In this document: positions 1 to 8,229 of the stretch, piece by piece
Layout of the letters: every line of letters starts with the position of its first letter
Numbering within the stretch: the first letter of the stretch is position 1
Origin: Bog-473 sp963704355
GTDB taxonomy: Bacteria > Actinomycetota > Acidimicrobiia > Acidimicrobiales > RAAP-2
Length of the DNA: 64,000 bases
Assembly (NCBI GenBank): GCA_963704355.1
Contig: OY969891.1
Coordinates: 4,402,001-4,466,000, forward strand
Direction: 5' to 3'
Made by a program: the position numbers and the translations under genes
The notes under the pieces: generated by a model
The model's database searches: none
Told to the model about the DNA's origin: nothing
Seen by the model: only the letters and a program-made list of their open reading frames with translations

Positions 1-39
1 TCACAGTGGAAGTTGTGCTGGTCATTGTGTGCTCCTTGG

Positions 40-67
40 TTGAGTATGCGACTATTGAGAGTATAAT
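40..67 (+). promoter_or_regulatory. Candidate sigma70-type promoter of the marR gene
   Basis: TTGAGT (40-45) and TATAAT (62-67) are separated by 16 bp, a near-consensus -35/-10 pair in an AT-rich patch just upstream of the regulator. The -10 box touches an inverted repeat. Seen in sequence; activity is inferred. Confidence 0.55.
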
Positions 68-84
68 ATCTGACTACACAGATA
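67..84. promoter_or_regulatory. Inverted-repeat operator candidate (MarR autoregulation)
   Basis: TATCTG-ACTACA-CAGATA is a perfect 6-bp inverted repeat with a 6-bp spacer. It begins on the last base of the -10 box, where a bound dimer would block transcription. MarR proteins commonly bind imperfect palindromes of this size in their own promoters; binding here is inferred. Confidence 0.5.
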
Positions 85-138
85 CTGTCAATCAGGGCGC
101 TACGGCTCTAGGCAGGGATGCGATTTCGGAGAGACTTG

Positions 139-690
139 ATGGAGATGGCGACGACGACGGTGCACCCGCAGGGCGGTGAAGAGGAGGAGGAGTTGGAGAG
201 CTCCTCGGGCGCCGGGGGCGCCGGGGGCGCTGGTACCTGCGGCATCCTGGCGCAGATCGATGACGAGCGACTCCACCTCATGGGCTTAATTGTCCGTGCC
301 CATCGCCGGCTGACCGAAACCCTCGGTCGAGAGTTGGAGCAATCCGCCGGCATCCCGCTGGTCTTCTTCGACGTCCTCATCAACGTTGCTGCCGCTCCCG
401 AGGGTCGCCTGACCATGAGCCGGCTGAGCACGGACGTGGCCCTGACCACGGGCGGCGTCACCCGCCTGGTCGACCGCATGGCGGAAGCCGGGCTGGTCGC
501 ACGGCAGAACTGCCCGAAAGACAGACGCAGTATCCACGTGGTGCTGACGCCAGAGGGTCAGGCCGTCCTCGACCGGGCGGTGGGGGCGCATATCGACGGC
601 ATCGACCGTCACCTGATGGCGCACCTCGACAACGAGGAACGGGCTGCCTTGGCGGCCGCCTTGACCAAGATCCTGGAGTCCGCCAACTAA
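139..690 (+). CDS. MarR-family winged-helix transcriptional regulator
   Basis: A 183-residue dimeric DNA-binding repressor or activator of the MarR family. After an acidic/Gly-rich, probably disordered N-terminal tail (poly-Glu, then GAGGAGGAG), the typical fold follows: a dimerisation helix (LHLMGLIVRAHRRLTETLG), a winged helix with TMSRLSTDVALTTGGVTRLVDRM as recognition region, and the wing NCPKDRRSIHVVLTPEG with the conserved D-R-R. The ATG at 139 is chosen because GGAGAG lies 5 nt upstream; ATGs at 118 and 145 are alternatives. The promoter and palindrome at 40-84 suggest autoregulation. No ligand can be deduced. The next gene on this strand (741) shows no functional link. Confidence 0.85.
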   Translation: MEMATTTVHPQGGEEEEELESSSGAGGAGGAGTCGILAQIDDERLHLMGLIVRAHRRLTETLGRELEQSAGIPLVFFDVLINVAAAPEGRLTMSRLSTDVALTTGGVTRLVDRMAEAGLVARQNCPKDRRSIHVVLTPEGQAVLDRAVGAHIDGIDRHLMAHLDNEERAALAAALTKILESAN

Positions 691-740
691 TCCATAGCTG
701 GGGGAATACGGTTCGCCGCCGGGGCGACCGTTCCCTTTAC

Positions 741-2090
741 ATGACGCCTTCTGCGACCAAGCCCCGGGACGGCGGGTCCGGCTCGGGCGGGGCGGGGCGG
801 GACGACGGAGCCGATTGCGCGTCGGGGTCGGGGTCGCTGGGCGCGGCGGCGCTCGCCCGGCTCTCCGACGACGAGGTGCGCGAGGGCGCGGCCGAGGCGG
901 GGCGCCAGATGGCGGCGTGGGCGGGGCGACTCGTCGTGCTCTGCGCCGAGTTCGACCGGCGCCAGGGCTGGCGCGCCGAGGGGGCGACGTCGCTCCAAGC
1001 GTGGCTGGGCGAGCGCTGCGGGGTCTCGGCGCCGACGGCGCGGGCCTTGGCGCACGTGGGCGAGCGCCTGGGTCGCCTGCCCCATCTGGCCGGGGCGCTG
1101 GTCGCAGGCGAGCTCAGCTTCGACAAGGTGCGCACCGTCGTCGACACCGCCCGTCCCGACAACGAAGCGGAGCTCTGCGCCGAGGCGCGCCGGTCCTCGG
1201 TGCGCGAGCTGGCCGAGATGGCCCGCTCGGCGGCCGGGCCGCCCAGCCCCGCCGATGCCGCGTTGGAGCACGAGCGCCGGGGCCTGCGTTTTAACGACGC
1301 GCTGCGGACGCTCAGCGCCCAGCTCGAGGCCGACACCTACGCCGAGGTGCGCGCCGGGCTCGAGGCGCGGGCCAAGGACCTCTCTGTGGGCGATGACGAC
1401 GGCGACCAGGTGCGCTGGGACCAGCGCCTCGCCGACGCCCTCGTCGCCGTGGTGCGCTCGGGCGGCGAGCTCAAGGGTCCTTCGGCCCGGCGCCCCTCGT
1501 CGTCTCGGGCGCCCCGGGGGCCAGACGCCTCAGCCCGAGCGACGGTCGAGCCCGAGGCCCCGAGCCCCTACCTGGTCGTGGCGCACGTCGCCTTGGCCAC
1601 CTTGGCCGAGCCGGACTGCGCCTTGGCCGGCGAGCTCGAGCACCACGGCTGGATCGGGCCCGACACCGTGCGGCGCCTGGCCTGTGACGCCGTGGTGGTC
1701 GTCGCCCTCGACGACGACGTCGGGCGCACCATGTACGAGGGGCGGGCCCGCCGAGATCCGACGGGGGCCCAGCGCCGAGAGCTCTGGCGCCGAGACCGGC
1801 ACTGTCGCTTCCCAGGATGCGCCAACGCCATCTTCACCCACCCCCACCACATGGTCCCGTGGAAACCCGACGGCCGCACCGACCTCGACAATTTGGTCCT
1901 GCTCTGTGAGCACCACCACCGGCGCATGCACTCGCGCGAGTGGAGTGTCCGAGGCGACGCCAACGAGGAGCTCACCTTCGTCGGCCCGAGCCGGCGGCTG
2001 ATGACCTCGCGCCCCTCGGCGTTGTGGACCCGGGTGACGGGGCCGGGGGGCGGGGCGAAGAAACGAACGACGGATCCCTCGGTCCGCTGA
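741..2090 (+). CDS. DUF222 / 13E12-repeat HNH endonuclease-like protein
   Basis: A 449-residue protein of the actinobacterial DUF222 family, often present in many copies per genome. The N-terminal two thirds is helical DUF222 sequence (LSDDEVREGAAEAG..., LGERCGVSAPTARALAHVGERLG). A C-terminal HNH nuclease module spans about residues 350-395, with a CRFPGC knuckle, a THPHHMVPW His pair and LVLLCEHHHRRMH. The metal ligands and catalytic His appear intact. A substrate is not known for most members; mobile-element and DNA-repair roles have been proposed. The gene ends convergently 22 bp from ileS. No flanking repeats marking it as a mobile element were seen. Confidence 0.85.
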   Translation: MTPSATKPRDGGSGSGGAGRDDGADCASGSGSLGAAALARLSDDEVREGAAEAGRQMAAWAGRLVVLCAEFDRRQGWRAEGATSLQAWLGERCGVSAPTARALAHVGERLGRLPHLAGALVAGELSFDKVRTVVDTARPDNEAELCAEARRSSVRELAEMARSAAGPPSPADAALEHERRGLRFNDALRTLSAQLEADTYAEVRAGLEARAKDLSVGDDDGDQVRWDQRLADALVAVVRSGGELKGPSARRPSSSRAPRGPDASARATVEPEAPSPYLVVAHVALATLAEPDCALAGELEHHGWIGPDTVRRLACDAVVVVALDDDVGRTMYEGRARRDPTGAQRRELWRRDRHCRFPGCANAIFTHPHHMVPWKPDGRTDLDNLVLLCEHHHRRMHSREWSVRGDANEELTFVGPSRRLMTSRPSALWTRVTGPGGGAKKRTTDPSVR

Positions 2091-2112
2091 CCTGGGCCGA
2101 GAGGTCGGCTCT

Positions 2113-5100
2113 TCAGACCACGCCTTCGTCCTTTTTCAACCAGACCCAAGCCGTCACTGTGCCGTCGAGGTCTTCGAGCTCGAGGGGCGTGCCCTCCCCT
2201 TCACCGGGCTCGGCAAGGATCTGGGTTGCCAGGACCTCTCTGGCGATCAGTTCGAAGAACTCGCTGATCGACTCAAGCCCGACCAGATGCAGCCGGATGC
2301 GGTCCGAGACTTCCAGCCCGCTCGTCTTGCGGAGGTCCTGAACGAGTCGGACGACGTCCCGGGCCAGCCCGCGCTTACGCAGGTCATCGGTCATGGTGAG
2401 GTCGAGTGCCACCACTTCCCCGCTCTCACGCGACACGGCGAAGCCCTGCTGCCCTCGCACACGCAAGGTGACGTCCTCGGGGGACAGCTCGACCTCTTCG
2501 CGGGCGAGGGTCACGGTGATTGGCCGTCCCGCCTCGAGCTCGTCCGCGGCCACCGCTCCGTCGAGCGCTGCCAGCGCCGACTTGAGCTCCTTGCCCCGCT
2601 CACCCAAGCGCGGACCGAGTGTGCGGAAATTGGGGACGAGCTCGAACTCAATGACCTCGCTCAGCTCGTCGGCGGTGTCGATCTCGTCGACGTTCAACTC
2701 GTCGGCCACGATGTCGCGCAGAATTTCGGGAGCATCCGCCGGCAGGAACACAAGGGCGCGGACGAGAGGCTGGCGAACCTTCACGCCGGCCTCGCTCCGG
2801 GCCGCACGACCCAGCGAAGTAAGCCGACGGGCCAGCGCCATTTGCGCCTCCAACTCTGGGTTGACGAGCGAGGTGTCAGGCGTCGGCCAGTCGGCGAGGT
2901 GCACCGACGCTCCCTCGGATGCGTTGGTCAGATGGCGCCATAAGGCGTCCGAGACGAATGGGCAGAGCGGCGCCAACAACACAGACAGAGTGGTCAGCAC
3001 AGTGTGGAGCGTTGCCTCCGCCGCCAGCGTGTCACCCGGCGGCGCGTCCGGATCGGTGCGCCAGAACCGGCGCCGGCTCCGACGGACGTACCAGTTTGAA
3101 AGGTCGTCGACCAACGCGCCGAGAGCCACGGCGGCACCGAGCGGCTCGTAGCCCCTCAGCGCATCGGTCATCTCGACCGTCGTGGTCGCGAGCCGGGACA
3201 GAATCCACCGGTCGAGGGGGTTGCGGTCTGCCGGCGCTGGGATCTCAGGATCCGACGGGTCGAACCCGTTCAGCGACGCGTAGGTCGTAAAGAAGCTGAA
3301 CGTGTTCCACAACGTCAGCAGCATGTCGCGCATCGCAGAGTCGATGGCGCCGAGGGTGGCCCGCGTCGGCGTCCAGGGCGATCCCTGGCTGAACATCCAC
3401 CACCGCATGGCATCGGCGCCGCTGGTGTCCAGGATCTTCCAGGGGTCGATGATGTTGCCGAGCGACTTGGACATCTTGCGCCCGTCGGCATCGACGATGT
3501 GACCGAGGCAGACCACATGACGGTACGGGCTCTCACCGAAGATGATCGTGTTCACGGCGAGGAGCGAGTAGAACCAACCCCGCGTCTGGTCGATCGCTTC
3601 GGAGATGAAGTCGGCTGGGAAGGTAAACGCCTCGGCCGAGCCTTCGGCGTGCGGATAGCCCACCTGTGCGGCCGGCATGGAGCCCGAATCGAACCAGGCG
3701 TCGATGACAGGTTCAACTCGTCGCGCCACCGCCAGGTCGTCGTCGTGGCCCTCAGCCGCGCACGACGAACAGGCGAAGGTGACTTCGTCGATGGTCGGTC
3801 GGTGCGGGTCGATGCCAGTGACGTCTCGGCCGCACAGATCCGAGAGCTCCGCAAGGGAGCCGACGCAGCGAAGATGCCCACGGCCGCATCGCCATATCGG
3901 AAGCGGTGTCCCCCAAAAACGATCCCGCGAGAGCGCCCAGTCGACGTTGTTGGCCAGCCATTCTCCGAAGCGTCCGTCACGGATGTAGGCCGGATGCCAG
4001 TCCACGGTCGCGTTGGCTGTTAGGAGGTCGTCCTTTCGGGTTGAGGTCGCGATGTACCAGCTCGGCTTGCCCCAATAGATCAGGGCGGTGCGGCAGCGCC
4101 AGCAGTGGGGATACGAGTGGAGGTAGGGGGCGCGGCGGATGAGCAGTCCCGCATCCTCGAGGCGGTCGTTGATTTCGGTATTGGCCGCGCGTACGGGGCG
4201 TCCGGCCAGCCAGTCGATGTCGGACGTGAAACGACCGTCCGGTCCGACCGGGTTCAGCGCCGGCAGCCCGTTCTCCCGCCCGAGCTGGCGGTCGATCTCG
4301 CCGAAAGCCGGAGCGAGATGAACGAGCCCCGTACCCTCCTCAGTCGTCACGTAGCCGGCAGGAACGATTCGCCATCCGTCGGCGCCGGGGGGAGCGGCCA
4401 GGTCGGCGAAAGGGCGCTCGTAGTGCAAGCCGACGAGGGAGGAACCGGGTAGTCGCTTCGAGACACGAGCTTGGGCGCCCTCCCCCATCACCGCATCAAC
4501 AAGCTCGTCGGCCATGAGGGTCTTGTCCACCACCGCGTAGGTCAAGTCGGGGTTGACGGCGACTCCGGTGTTGGACAGCAGCGTCCAGGGCGTTGTGGTC
4601 CAGACCGCCAGCCATTCGGCGTCGCCGACGACAATCGGGTCTGGGTCGATGAGCCGCAACCGCACGTAGGCGGACTCGTCCTCCTCGTCGCGGTACACGT
4701 CCTCCTGGCCCAGTTCGTGGCTCGACAGGGCCGTGCCACAACGAGGGCAGTAGGGCACCACCTTGAGGTCCTCATAAAGCAGGCCCTGGTCGAAGAGCTG
4801 CTGGAGGTGCCACCATACGGACTGGATGTAGGAAGGGCTCAGCGTCCAGTAGGCCGAGCCCATGTCGACCCAGTAGCCAATACGGGTGGTAAGCCGCTCG
4901 AATTCGTCGACGTACGAGTAGACCGACTCGCGGCAAAGCCGGGTGAACTCGGCGATGCCGACCTGCTCCTCAATCTGCTCTTTCCCGGTGATCCCGAGCT
5001 TCTTCTCGACCTCGACCTCGACCGGGAGCCCGTGCGTGTCCCATCCGGCGCGCCGGGCTACGTAGGCGCCGTCCATGGTCCGGAAGCGACAAAAGAGGTC

Positions 5101-5295
5101 CTTGTAGACCCGGGCCCAGACGTGGTGCAGCCCGGGCAGCCCGTTGGCGGTCGGCGGACCCTCGTAAAAGACCCACGCCGGCGCTCCGACCCGCTGCTCG
5201 ATCGACCGCTCAAAGACACGGTGCTTGTCCCATCGCGCCAGCTCGTCTTGTTCGAGGGCGACGAAGTCGATGTCGGGAGGTACGGGTGAGAACAC
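2113..5295 (-). CDS. ileS: Isoleucyl-tRNA synthetase, type-2 (eukaryote-like)
   Basis: A 1060-residue class Ia synthetase that charges tRNA-Ile in the cytoplasm. The HIGH-type motif reads TANGLPGLHHVWARVYKD, followed by GWDTHGLPVEVEVEKKLG. The editing (CP1) domain carries the TTPWTLLSNTGVAVNPDLTY signature. The KMSKS loop is DGRKMSKSLGNIIDPW, and a C-terminal anticodon-binding region ends with RKRGLARDVVRLVQDLRK. PG-x-HHV in place of the bacterial HIGH context and the overall length match the eukaryote-like type 2 enzymes, a group that includes mupirocin-insensitive forms. The start is GTG at 5295. It is divergent from, and close to, the GNAT gene. Confidence 0.95.
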   Translation of the reverse strand: MFSPVPPDIDFVALEQDELARWDKHRVFERSIEQRVGAPAWVFYEGPPTANGLPGLHHVWARVYKDLFCRFRTMDGAYVARRAGWDTHGLPVEVEVEKKLGITGKEQIEEQVGIAEFTRLCRESVYSYVDEFERLTTRIGYWVDMGSAYWTLSPSYIQSVWWHLQQLFDQGLLYEDLKVVPYCPRCGTALSSHELGQEDVYRDEEDESAYVRLRLIDPDPIVVGDAEWLAVWTTTPWTLLSNTGVAVNPDLTYAVVDKTLMADELVDAVMGEGAQARVSKRLPGSSLVGLHYERPFADLAAPPGADGWRIVPAGYVTTEEGTGLVHLAPAFGEIDRQLGRENGLPALNPVGPDGRFTSDIDWLAGRPVRAANTEINDRLEDAGLLIRRAPYLHSYPHCWRCRTALIYWGKPSWYIATSTRKDDLLTANATVDWHPAYIRDGRFGEWLANNVDWALSRDRFWGTPLPIWRCGRGHLRCVGSLAELSDLCGRDVTGIDPHRPTIDEVTFACSSCAAEGHDDDLAVARRVEPVIDAWFDSGSMPAAQVGYPHAEGSAEAFTFPADFISEAIDQTRGWFYSLLAVNTIIFGESPYRHVVCLGHIVDADGRKMSKSLGNIIDPWKILDTSGADAMRWWMFSQGSPWTPTRATLGAIDSAMRDMLLTLWNTFSFFTTYASLNGFDPSDPEIPAPADRNPLDRWILSRLATTTVEMTDALRGYEPLGAAVALGALVDDLSNWYVRRSRRRFWRTDPDAPPGDTLAAEATLHTVLTTLSVLLAPLCPFVSDALWRHLTNASEGASVHLADWPTPDTSLVNPELEAQMALARRLTSLGRAARSEAGVKVRQPLVRALVFLPADAPEILRDIVADELNVDEIDTADELSEVIEFELVPNFRTLGPRLGERGKELKSALAALDGAVAADELEAGRPITVTLAREEVELSPEDVTLRVRGQQGFAVSRESGEVVALDLTMTDDLRKRGLARDVVRLVQDLRKTSGLEVSDRIRLHLVGLESISEFFELIAREVLATQILAEPGEGEGTPLELEDLDGTVTAWVWLKKDEGVV

Positions 5296-5354
5296 GGGAG
5301 GCGGTGGTTGACGCCGGAACGGGATGCCCTGGCGTCTCGGAAAGGATAGAGGGT

Positions 5355-5882
5355 ATGCGTGAAGCCTCCGACGCCCTCAGCGTGGAGCCCGAGCCGTACG
5401 AGTCCGCTGGCCCGCAGTGGGTGGTGGCCAAGGCCGAGGCCGAGCTGATTGCTCGATACGGCGGGCTCGACGACGGCGAACTCGGTCTCGAGGCGGCCAT
5501 GTTCGAGCCCCCGGGCGGCTCCTTTCTACTGGCTCGCGTTGCCGGCGGGCAGGCGGTAGGGGCGGTAGGGGCAGTAGGGGCGGTAGAGGCAACAGTGGTC
5601 GGCGGCGTGGGTCTCCGAAGCATGGCCGAGGGAGTCGGTGAGGTTCGTCGCCTCTGGGTCGACCCGTCCTGGCGTGGCCGAGGTGTCGGCCGGACCCTGA
5701 TGGCCCGACTCGAGGACAGGGCGCTCGAATTGGGGCTCTCGGATCTCGTGCTGGGCACCGGGGACCGTCAGCCCGAGGCAGTCCACCTCTATGAGGTCAC
5801 CGGGTGGGAGCGCGTTCACGTGGACGCCGTGGGAATGCCGCTGCCAGACGGCTACATCCGCTTTGTGAAGGCCATCGGCTGA
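5355..5882 (+). CDS. GNAT-family N-acetyltransferase
   Basis: A 175-residue acetyl-CoA-dependent N-acyltransferase of unknown substrate. The acetyl-CoA pocket is RRLWVDPSWRGRGVGRTLM (R-G-x-G-V-G loop), followed by the motif-B end LYEVTGWERV. ATG 5355 is preferred because a purine-rich AGGATAGAGGG precedes it; a GTG at 5286 in the same frame would overlap the divergent ileS start. A run of AVG residues comes from a 9-nt tandem repeat inside the gene (5554-5589), in a loop before the core strand. The downstream MetF-like gene starts 3 nt after the stop, so the two are probably cotranscribed. Confidence 0.85.
   Translation: MREASDALSVEPEPYESAGPQWVVAKAEAELIARYGGLDDGELGLEAAMFEPPGGSFLLARVAGGQAVGAVGAVGAVEATVVGGVGLRSMAEGVGEVRRLWVDPSWRGRGVGRTLMARLEDRALELGLSDLVLGTGDRQPEAVHLYEVTGWERVHVDAVGMPLPDGYIRFVKAIG
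5554..5589. repeat. In-frame 9-nt tandem repeat inside the GNAT gene
   Basis: Four units of GCGGTAGGG (third and fourth with one change each) encode a repeated Ala-Val-Gly. Because the unit is a multiple of three, copy changes keep the frame. Confidence 0.8.
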
Positions 5883-5884
5883 CG

Positions 5885-6676
5885 GTGGGCGCTCGCCGCC
5901 GGGAGGCCGGTCCGTCGTTCCAAGTGATCTGTGAGATCGAACCGGCCACCACGCCCGACCTCACCCGCGTCCGACATCAGATCGGAGTGCTCGCCCCGAT
6001 CACCAGCGCCTTTCTGATCCCTGACAACCACATCGGACGCGCCACCGTCTCGAGCGTGGCCGTCGCTCACGAGGTCGAAGAGATGGGCGGGCGCTCCATC
6101 GCCTGTTTGAACGCTCGCGACCGCAACCTTCTTGGCTTCCGACGCGACATGCTCACCGCGGCGGCGTACGGCGTTGATCAGTTCCTCTTCATCTACGGCG
6201 ACGAACCGGAAGCCGGCGCTCGTACCAGCGAGCTCAAGGTCCGCACGATGCTCGCCGAGGGTCGGGCCTACTCAGAGTCATTAAACGCGGCGAACCCGAT
6301 GCGCTTCGGTGCCGCCACCGGTCTGCGGCCGTTGCCGGATTGGAAGCGAGGAGCCGACTTTCTTTTCGTGCAAATCGGGTTCAACCTCGACGCGCTCCTG
6401 AAGTGGCGGGCCGACGTGGACGTGAACGTTCCCGTCTACGCGGGAGTCATCGCGTTGCCCAGCGCGTCAATGGCGAACCGACTCGCTACGACCATCCCAG
6501 CTATCGACATTCCGTCGGACCTGGCCAAGCGGCTCGAACGCGACCGCAACGCCGGCGTCGAGGCGGCATGCGACCTGGTCCGCGCGATTCGCGACTCGGG
6601 AGCGTTCGAAGGCGTGCACCTGATCCCTGTCTCGCGCTACCGCGAGGTGGCGGCGCGGCTCGAGAACCTGCTCTGA
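5885..6676 (+). CDS. Methylenetetrahydrofolate reductase-like TIM-barrel protein
   Basis: A 263-residue protein resembling the MetF/MTHFR flavin TIM barrel. The N-terminal strand reads VICEIEP, followed by HEVEEMGGRSIACLNARDRN and FLFIYGDEP, in the positions of the MTHFR folate/FAD strands, then FLFVQIGFN and VPVYAGVIALPSASMANRL. It is slightly shorter than typical MetF (about 290 aa). The start is taken as GTG 5885, 3 nt after the GNAT stop; upstream in-frame codons overlap the GNAT gene in another frame. It may be a MetF paralogue rather than the main methionine-pathway enzyme, since no methionine genes are nearby. Confidence 0.75.
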   Translation: MGARRREAGPSFQVICEIEPATTPDLTRVRHQIGVLAPITSAFLIPDNHIGRATVSSVAVAHEVEEMGGRSIACLNARDRNLLGFRRDMLTAAAYGVDQFLFIYGDEPEAGARTSELKVRTMLAEGRAYSESLNAANPMRFGAATGLRPLPDWKRGADFLFVQIGFNLDALLKWRADVDVNVPVYAGVIALPSASMANRLATTIPAIDIPSDLAKRLERDRNAGVEAACDLVRAIRDSGAFEGVHLIPVSRYREVAARLENLL

Positions 6677-6810
6677 GTTTCGGCTAGGAACCCGGCGGTG
6701 GCGGAGGGCCGGTGCGGGACCGGCCGGTTCCCACGCGGATCGGCCACCTGACCCGTCCTGTCGAACGGTGGTATCACCTCCGAACGACAGCCGTCCCCCG
6801 TCACCAGCGC

Positions 6811-6852
6811 CACCGCCACCGCCACCGCCACCGCCACCGCCACCGCCACCGC
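6811..6852. repeat. Hexanucleotide microsatellite (CACCGC)7
   Basis: Seven perfect CACCGC units lie in the 223-bp gap between two convergent genes (6677-6899). The rest of the gap shows no gene. The repeat makes short proline- or His/Arg-rich open frames in all directions that I do not regard as genes. Confidence 0.85.
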
Positions 6853-6899
6853 CGTACAAGGATGATCCGCCGCCTCGTCCACGCCACGGCGGAAGAATC

Positions 6900-7688
6900 T
6901 CAACCAAGCTCCCCTTCCGTACCCCCGCCGAAGTGACGCCTCGCCACTTCGTCTAAAGAGGCCGCGTCCACGTCGAGCAACGAATCGACCACGAGGTCGG
7001 CCAGCCCGAAAGCCGGATGCTGGCCTTCGCCCACCTCGGGCACCGCGATGCACGCCATCGACGCCGCCTTCGCCGCCACCACCCCCGCCGGCGCGTCCTC
7101 CCAGACGACGCATCGTTTCGGCGCAGCCTGCAACCGGTCCGCAGCGGTGAGGAACACGGCGGGATGCGGCTTCCCGTACTCCTCGTCCTCGGCGGAATGG
7201 ATCACGGCGAAACGGTCCCGTAGTCCGAAGTGCTCGAGCGCGGCGTCGATGAGCCGGTACTCCGACGACGAGGCCACCGCCAGTGACAGACCCAAAGAAG
7301 CACAAAGATCGACGGCCTCAACCGCCCCCGGCTTCAGCCTTCCCTTGGTCAGGATCAGCTCGATCACCCGGTCGACGATCGTCACCGCCACCTCGGCCGG
7401 CGTCGGCGGCGGCATCGGCGTCGGCGTCGGCGTCGGCGTCGGCCGAGACCCGGTCCCGGTCCCGGTCCACGGGTACCGGGCAAACCAATGCTCGGTCACC
7501 TCGTAGACGAACATCCCCTTCGTGGTACGGCACCCTTCGACGGCCAGCGGCACGCCCAAAGCACCCAGGATCTCGATCTCCGCCTCGTGCCACAACACCT
7601 CGGAGTCGATCAGCAGCCCGTCCATGTCGAAGATGGACGCGGCCAACGCCGCCGCCCCAGCGCAGCGGTCAAATAGCGGAGCGGTCAA
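6900..7688 (-). CDS. HAD-superfamily sugar-phosphatase-like hydrolase with a low-complexity insert
   Basis: A 262-residue haloacid-dehalogenase phosphatase resembling YniC/2-deoxyglucose-6-phosphatase and beta-phosphoglucomutase-like enzymes. Motif I is FDMDGLLIDSE (Asp nucleophile and acid Asp), motif II is AVASSS, and motifs III/IV are GKPHP and VVWEDAPAGVVAAKAA. The cap domain holds an unusual Gly-Thr then Pro-Thr run (TGTGTG...PTPTPTPTP) encoded by hexamer repeats at 7411-7440. The start is TTG 7688, overlapping the peroxidase stop in a TTGA arrangement, so translation is probably coupled. The substrate is not predictable. Confidence 0.85.
   Translation of the reverse strand: MTAPLFDRCAGAAALAASIFDMDGLLIDSEVLWHEAEIEILGALGVPLAVEGCRTTKGMFVYEVTEHWFARYPWTGTGTGSRPTPTPTPTPMPPPTPAEVAVTIVDRVIELILTKGRLKPGAVEAVDLCASLGLSLAVASSSEYRLIDAALEHFGLRDRFAVIHSAEDEEYGKPHPAVFLTAADRLQAAPKRCVVWEDAPAGVVAAKAASMACIAVPEVGEGQHPAFGLADLVVDSLLDVDAASLDEVARRHFGGGTEGELG
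7411..7440. repeat. GGCGTC hexamer repeat inside the HAD cap domain
   Basis: Four perfect GGCGTC units are preceded by one variant (GGCATC). On the coding strand they specify alternating Pro-Thr. They are in frame, so unit gain or loss would alter cap length without breaking the gene. Confidence 0.8.
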
Positions 7689-8173
7689 GCGGCGAGCTGC
7701 GCCTCGATGTCGCCCACGACCCCCGGGTCCTCCGGCTCCACCTGGGGACGGTAGCGGGCCACGATCTCACCCCGCGGAGAGATGAGGAACTTCTCGAAGT
7801 TCCACGTGATGTCCCCCGCGTTGCCCTCGGCGTCGGTCTTCTCGCTGAGCTCCGAGTAGATCGGATGCCGACCCTCGCCGTTCACCTCGATCTTCTCCAT
7901 CATCGGGAAGGTGACCCCGTAGGTGGTCGAGCAGAACTGCTCGATCTCCTCGGCCGTCCCCGGCTCCTGCCCCATGAACTGGTTGCAGGGGAAGCCGACG
8001 ACGGTGAAGCCCCGGTCGGCGTACGTCTTCTGCAGCCGCTCGAGCCCCTCGTACTGCGGCGTCAGGCCGCACTTGGAGGCCACGTTCACGAGCAGCAACG
8101 TCTTGCCGGCGTAATCGCCGAGCCTGGCGTCCGCGCCCTGGAGGGTGTGGATCGGGATGTCGTAGAGAGCCAT
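7685..8173 (-). CDS. Glutathione peroxidase family, Cys-type (probably thioredoxin-dependent)
   Basis: A 162-residue thiol peroxidase that reduces hydroperoxides. The peroxidatic cysteine sits in NVASKCGLTPQYEGL (Cys instead of selenocysteine). The catalytic Gln is in FPCNQFMGQEPG and the Trp/Asn pair in WNFEKFLI. The Cys in FPCNQF fits the resolving cysteine of bacterial thioredoxin-using homologues. The start ATG 8173 precedes MALYDIPIHTLQG, the usual beginning of the fold; the open frame runs further upstream but overlaps the divergent MDR promoter. It is the first gene of a two-gene operon with the HAD hydrolase. Confidence 0.93.
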   Translation of the reverse strand: MALYDIPIHTLQGADARLGDYAGKTLLLVNVASKCGLTPQYEGLERLQKTYADRGFTVVGFPCNQFMGQEPGTAEEIEQFCSTTYGVTFPMMEKIEVNGEGRHPIYSELSEKTDAEGNAGDITWNFEKFLISPRGEIVARYRPQVEPEDPGVVGDIEAQLAA

Positions 8174-8229
8174 GCGTGCGACCCTACCGGCCCCCCGTCG
8201 CCGACGCGCCAGGTCGCTACTCTGCATCG

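Noticed and set aside
741..2090. DUF222/HNH gene as part of an intron or insertion sequence
   Set aside because: No terminal repeats, intron core or interrupted host gene around it.
6811..7440. Repeat arrays considered as CRISPR
   Set aside because: Units of 6 nt without spacers are microsatellites.
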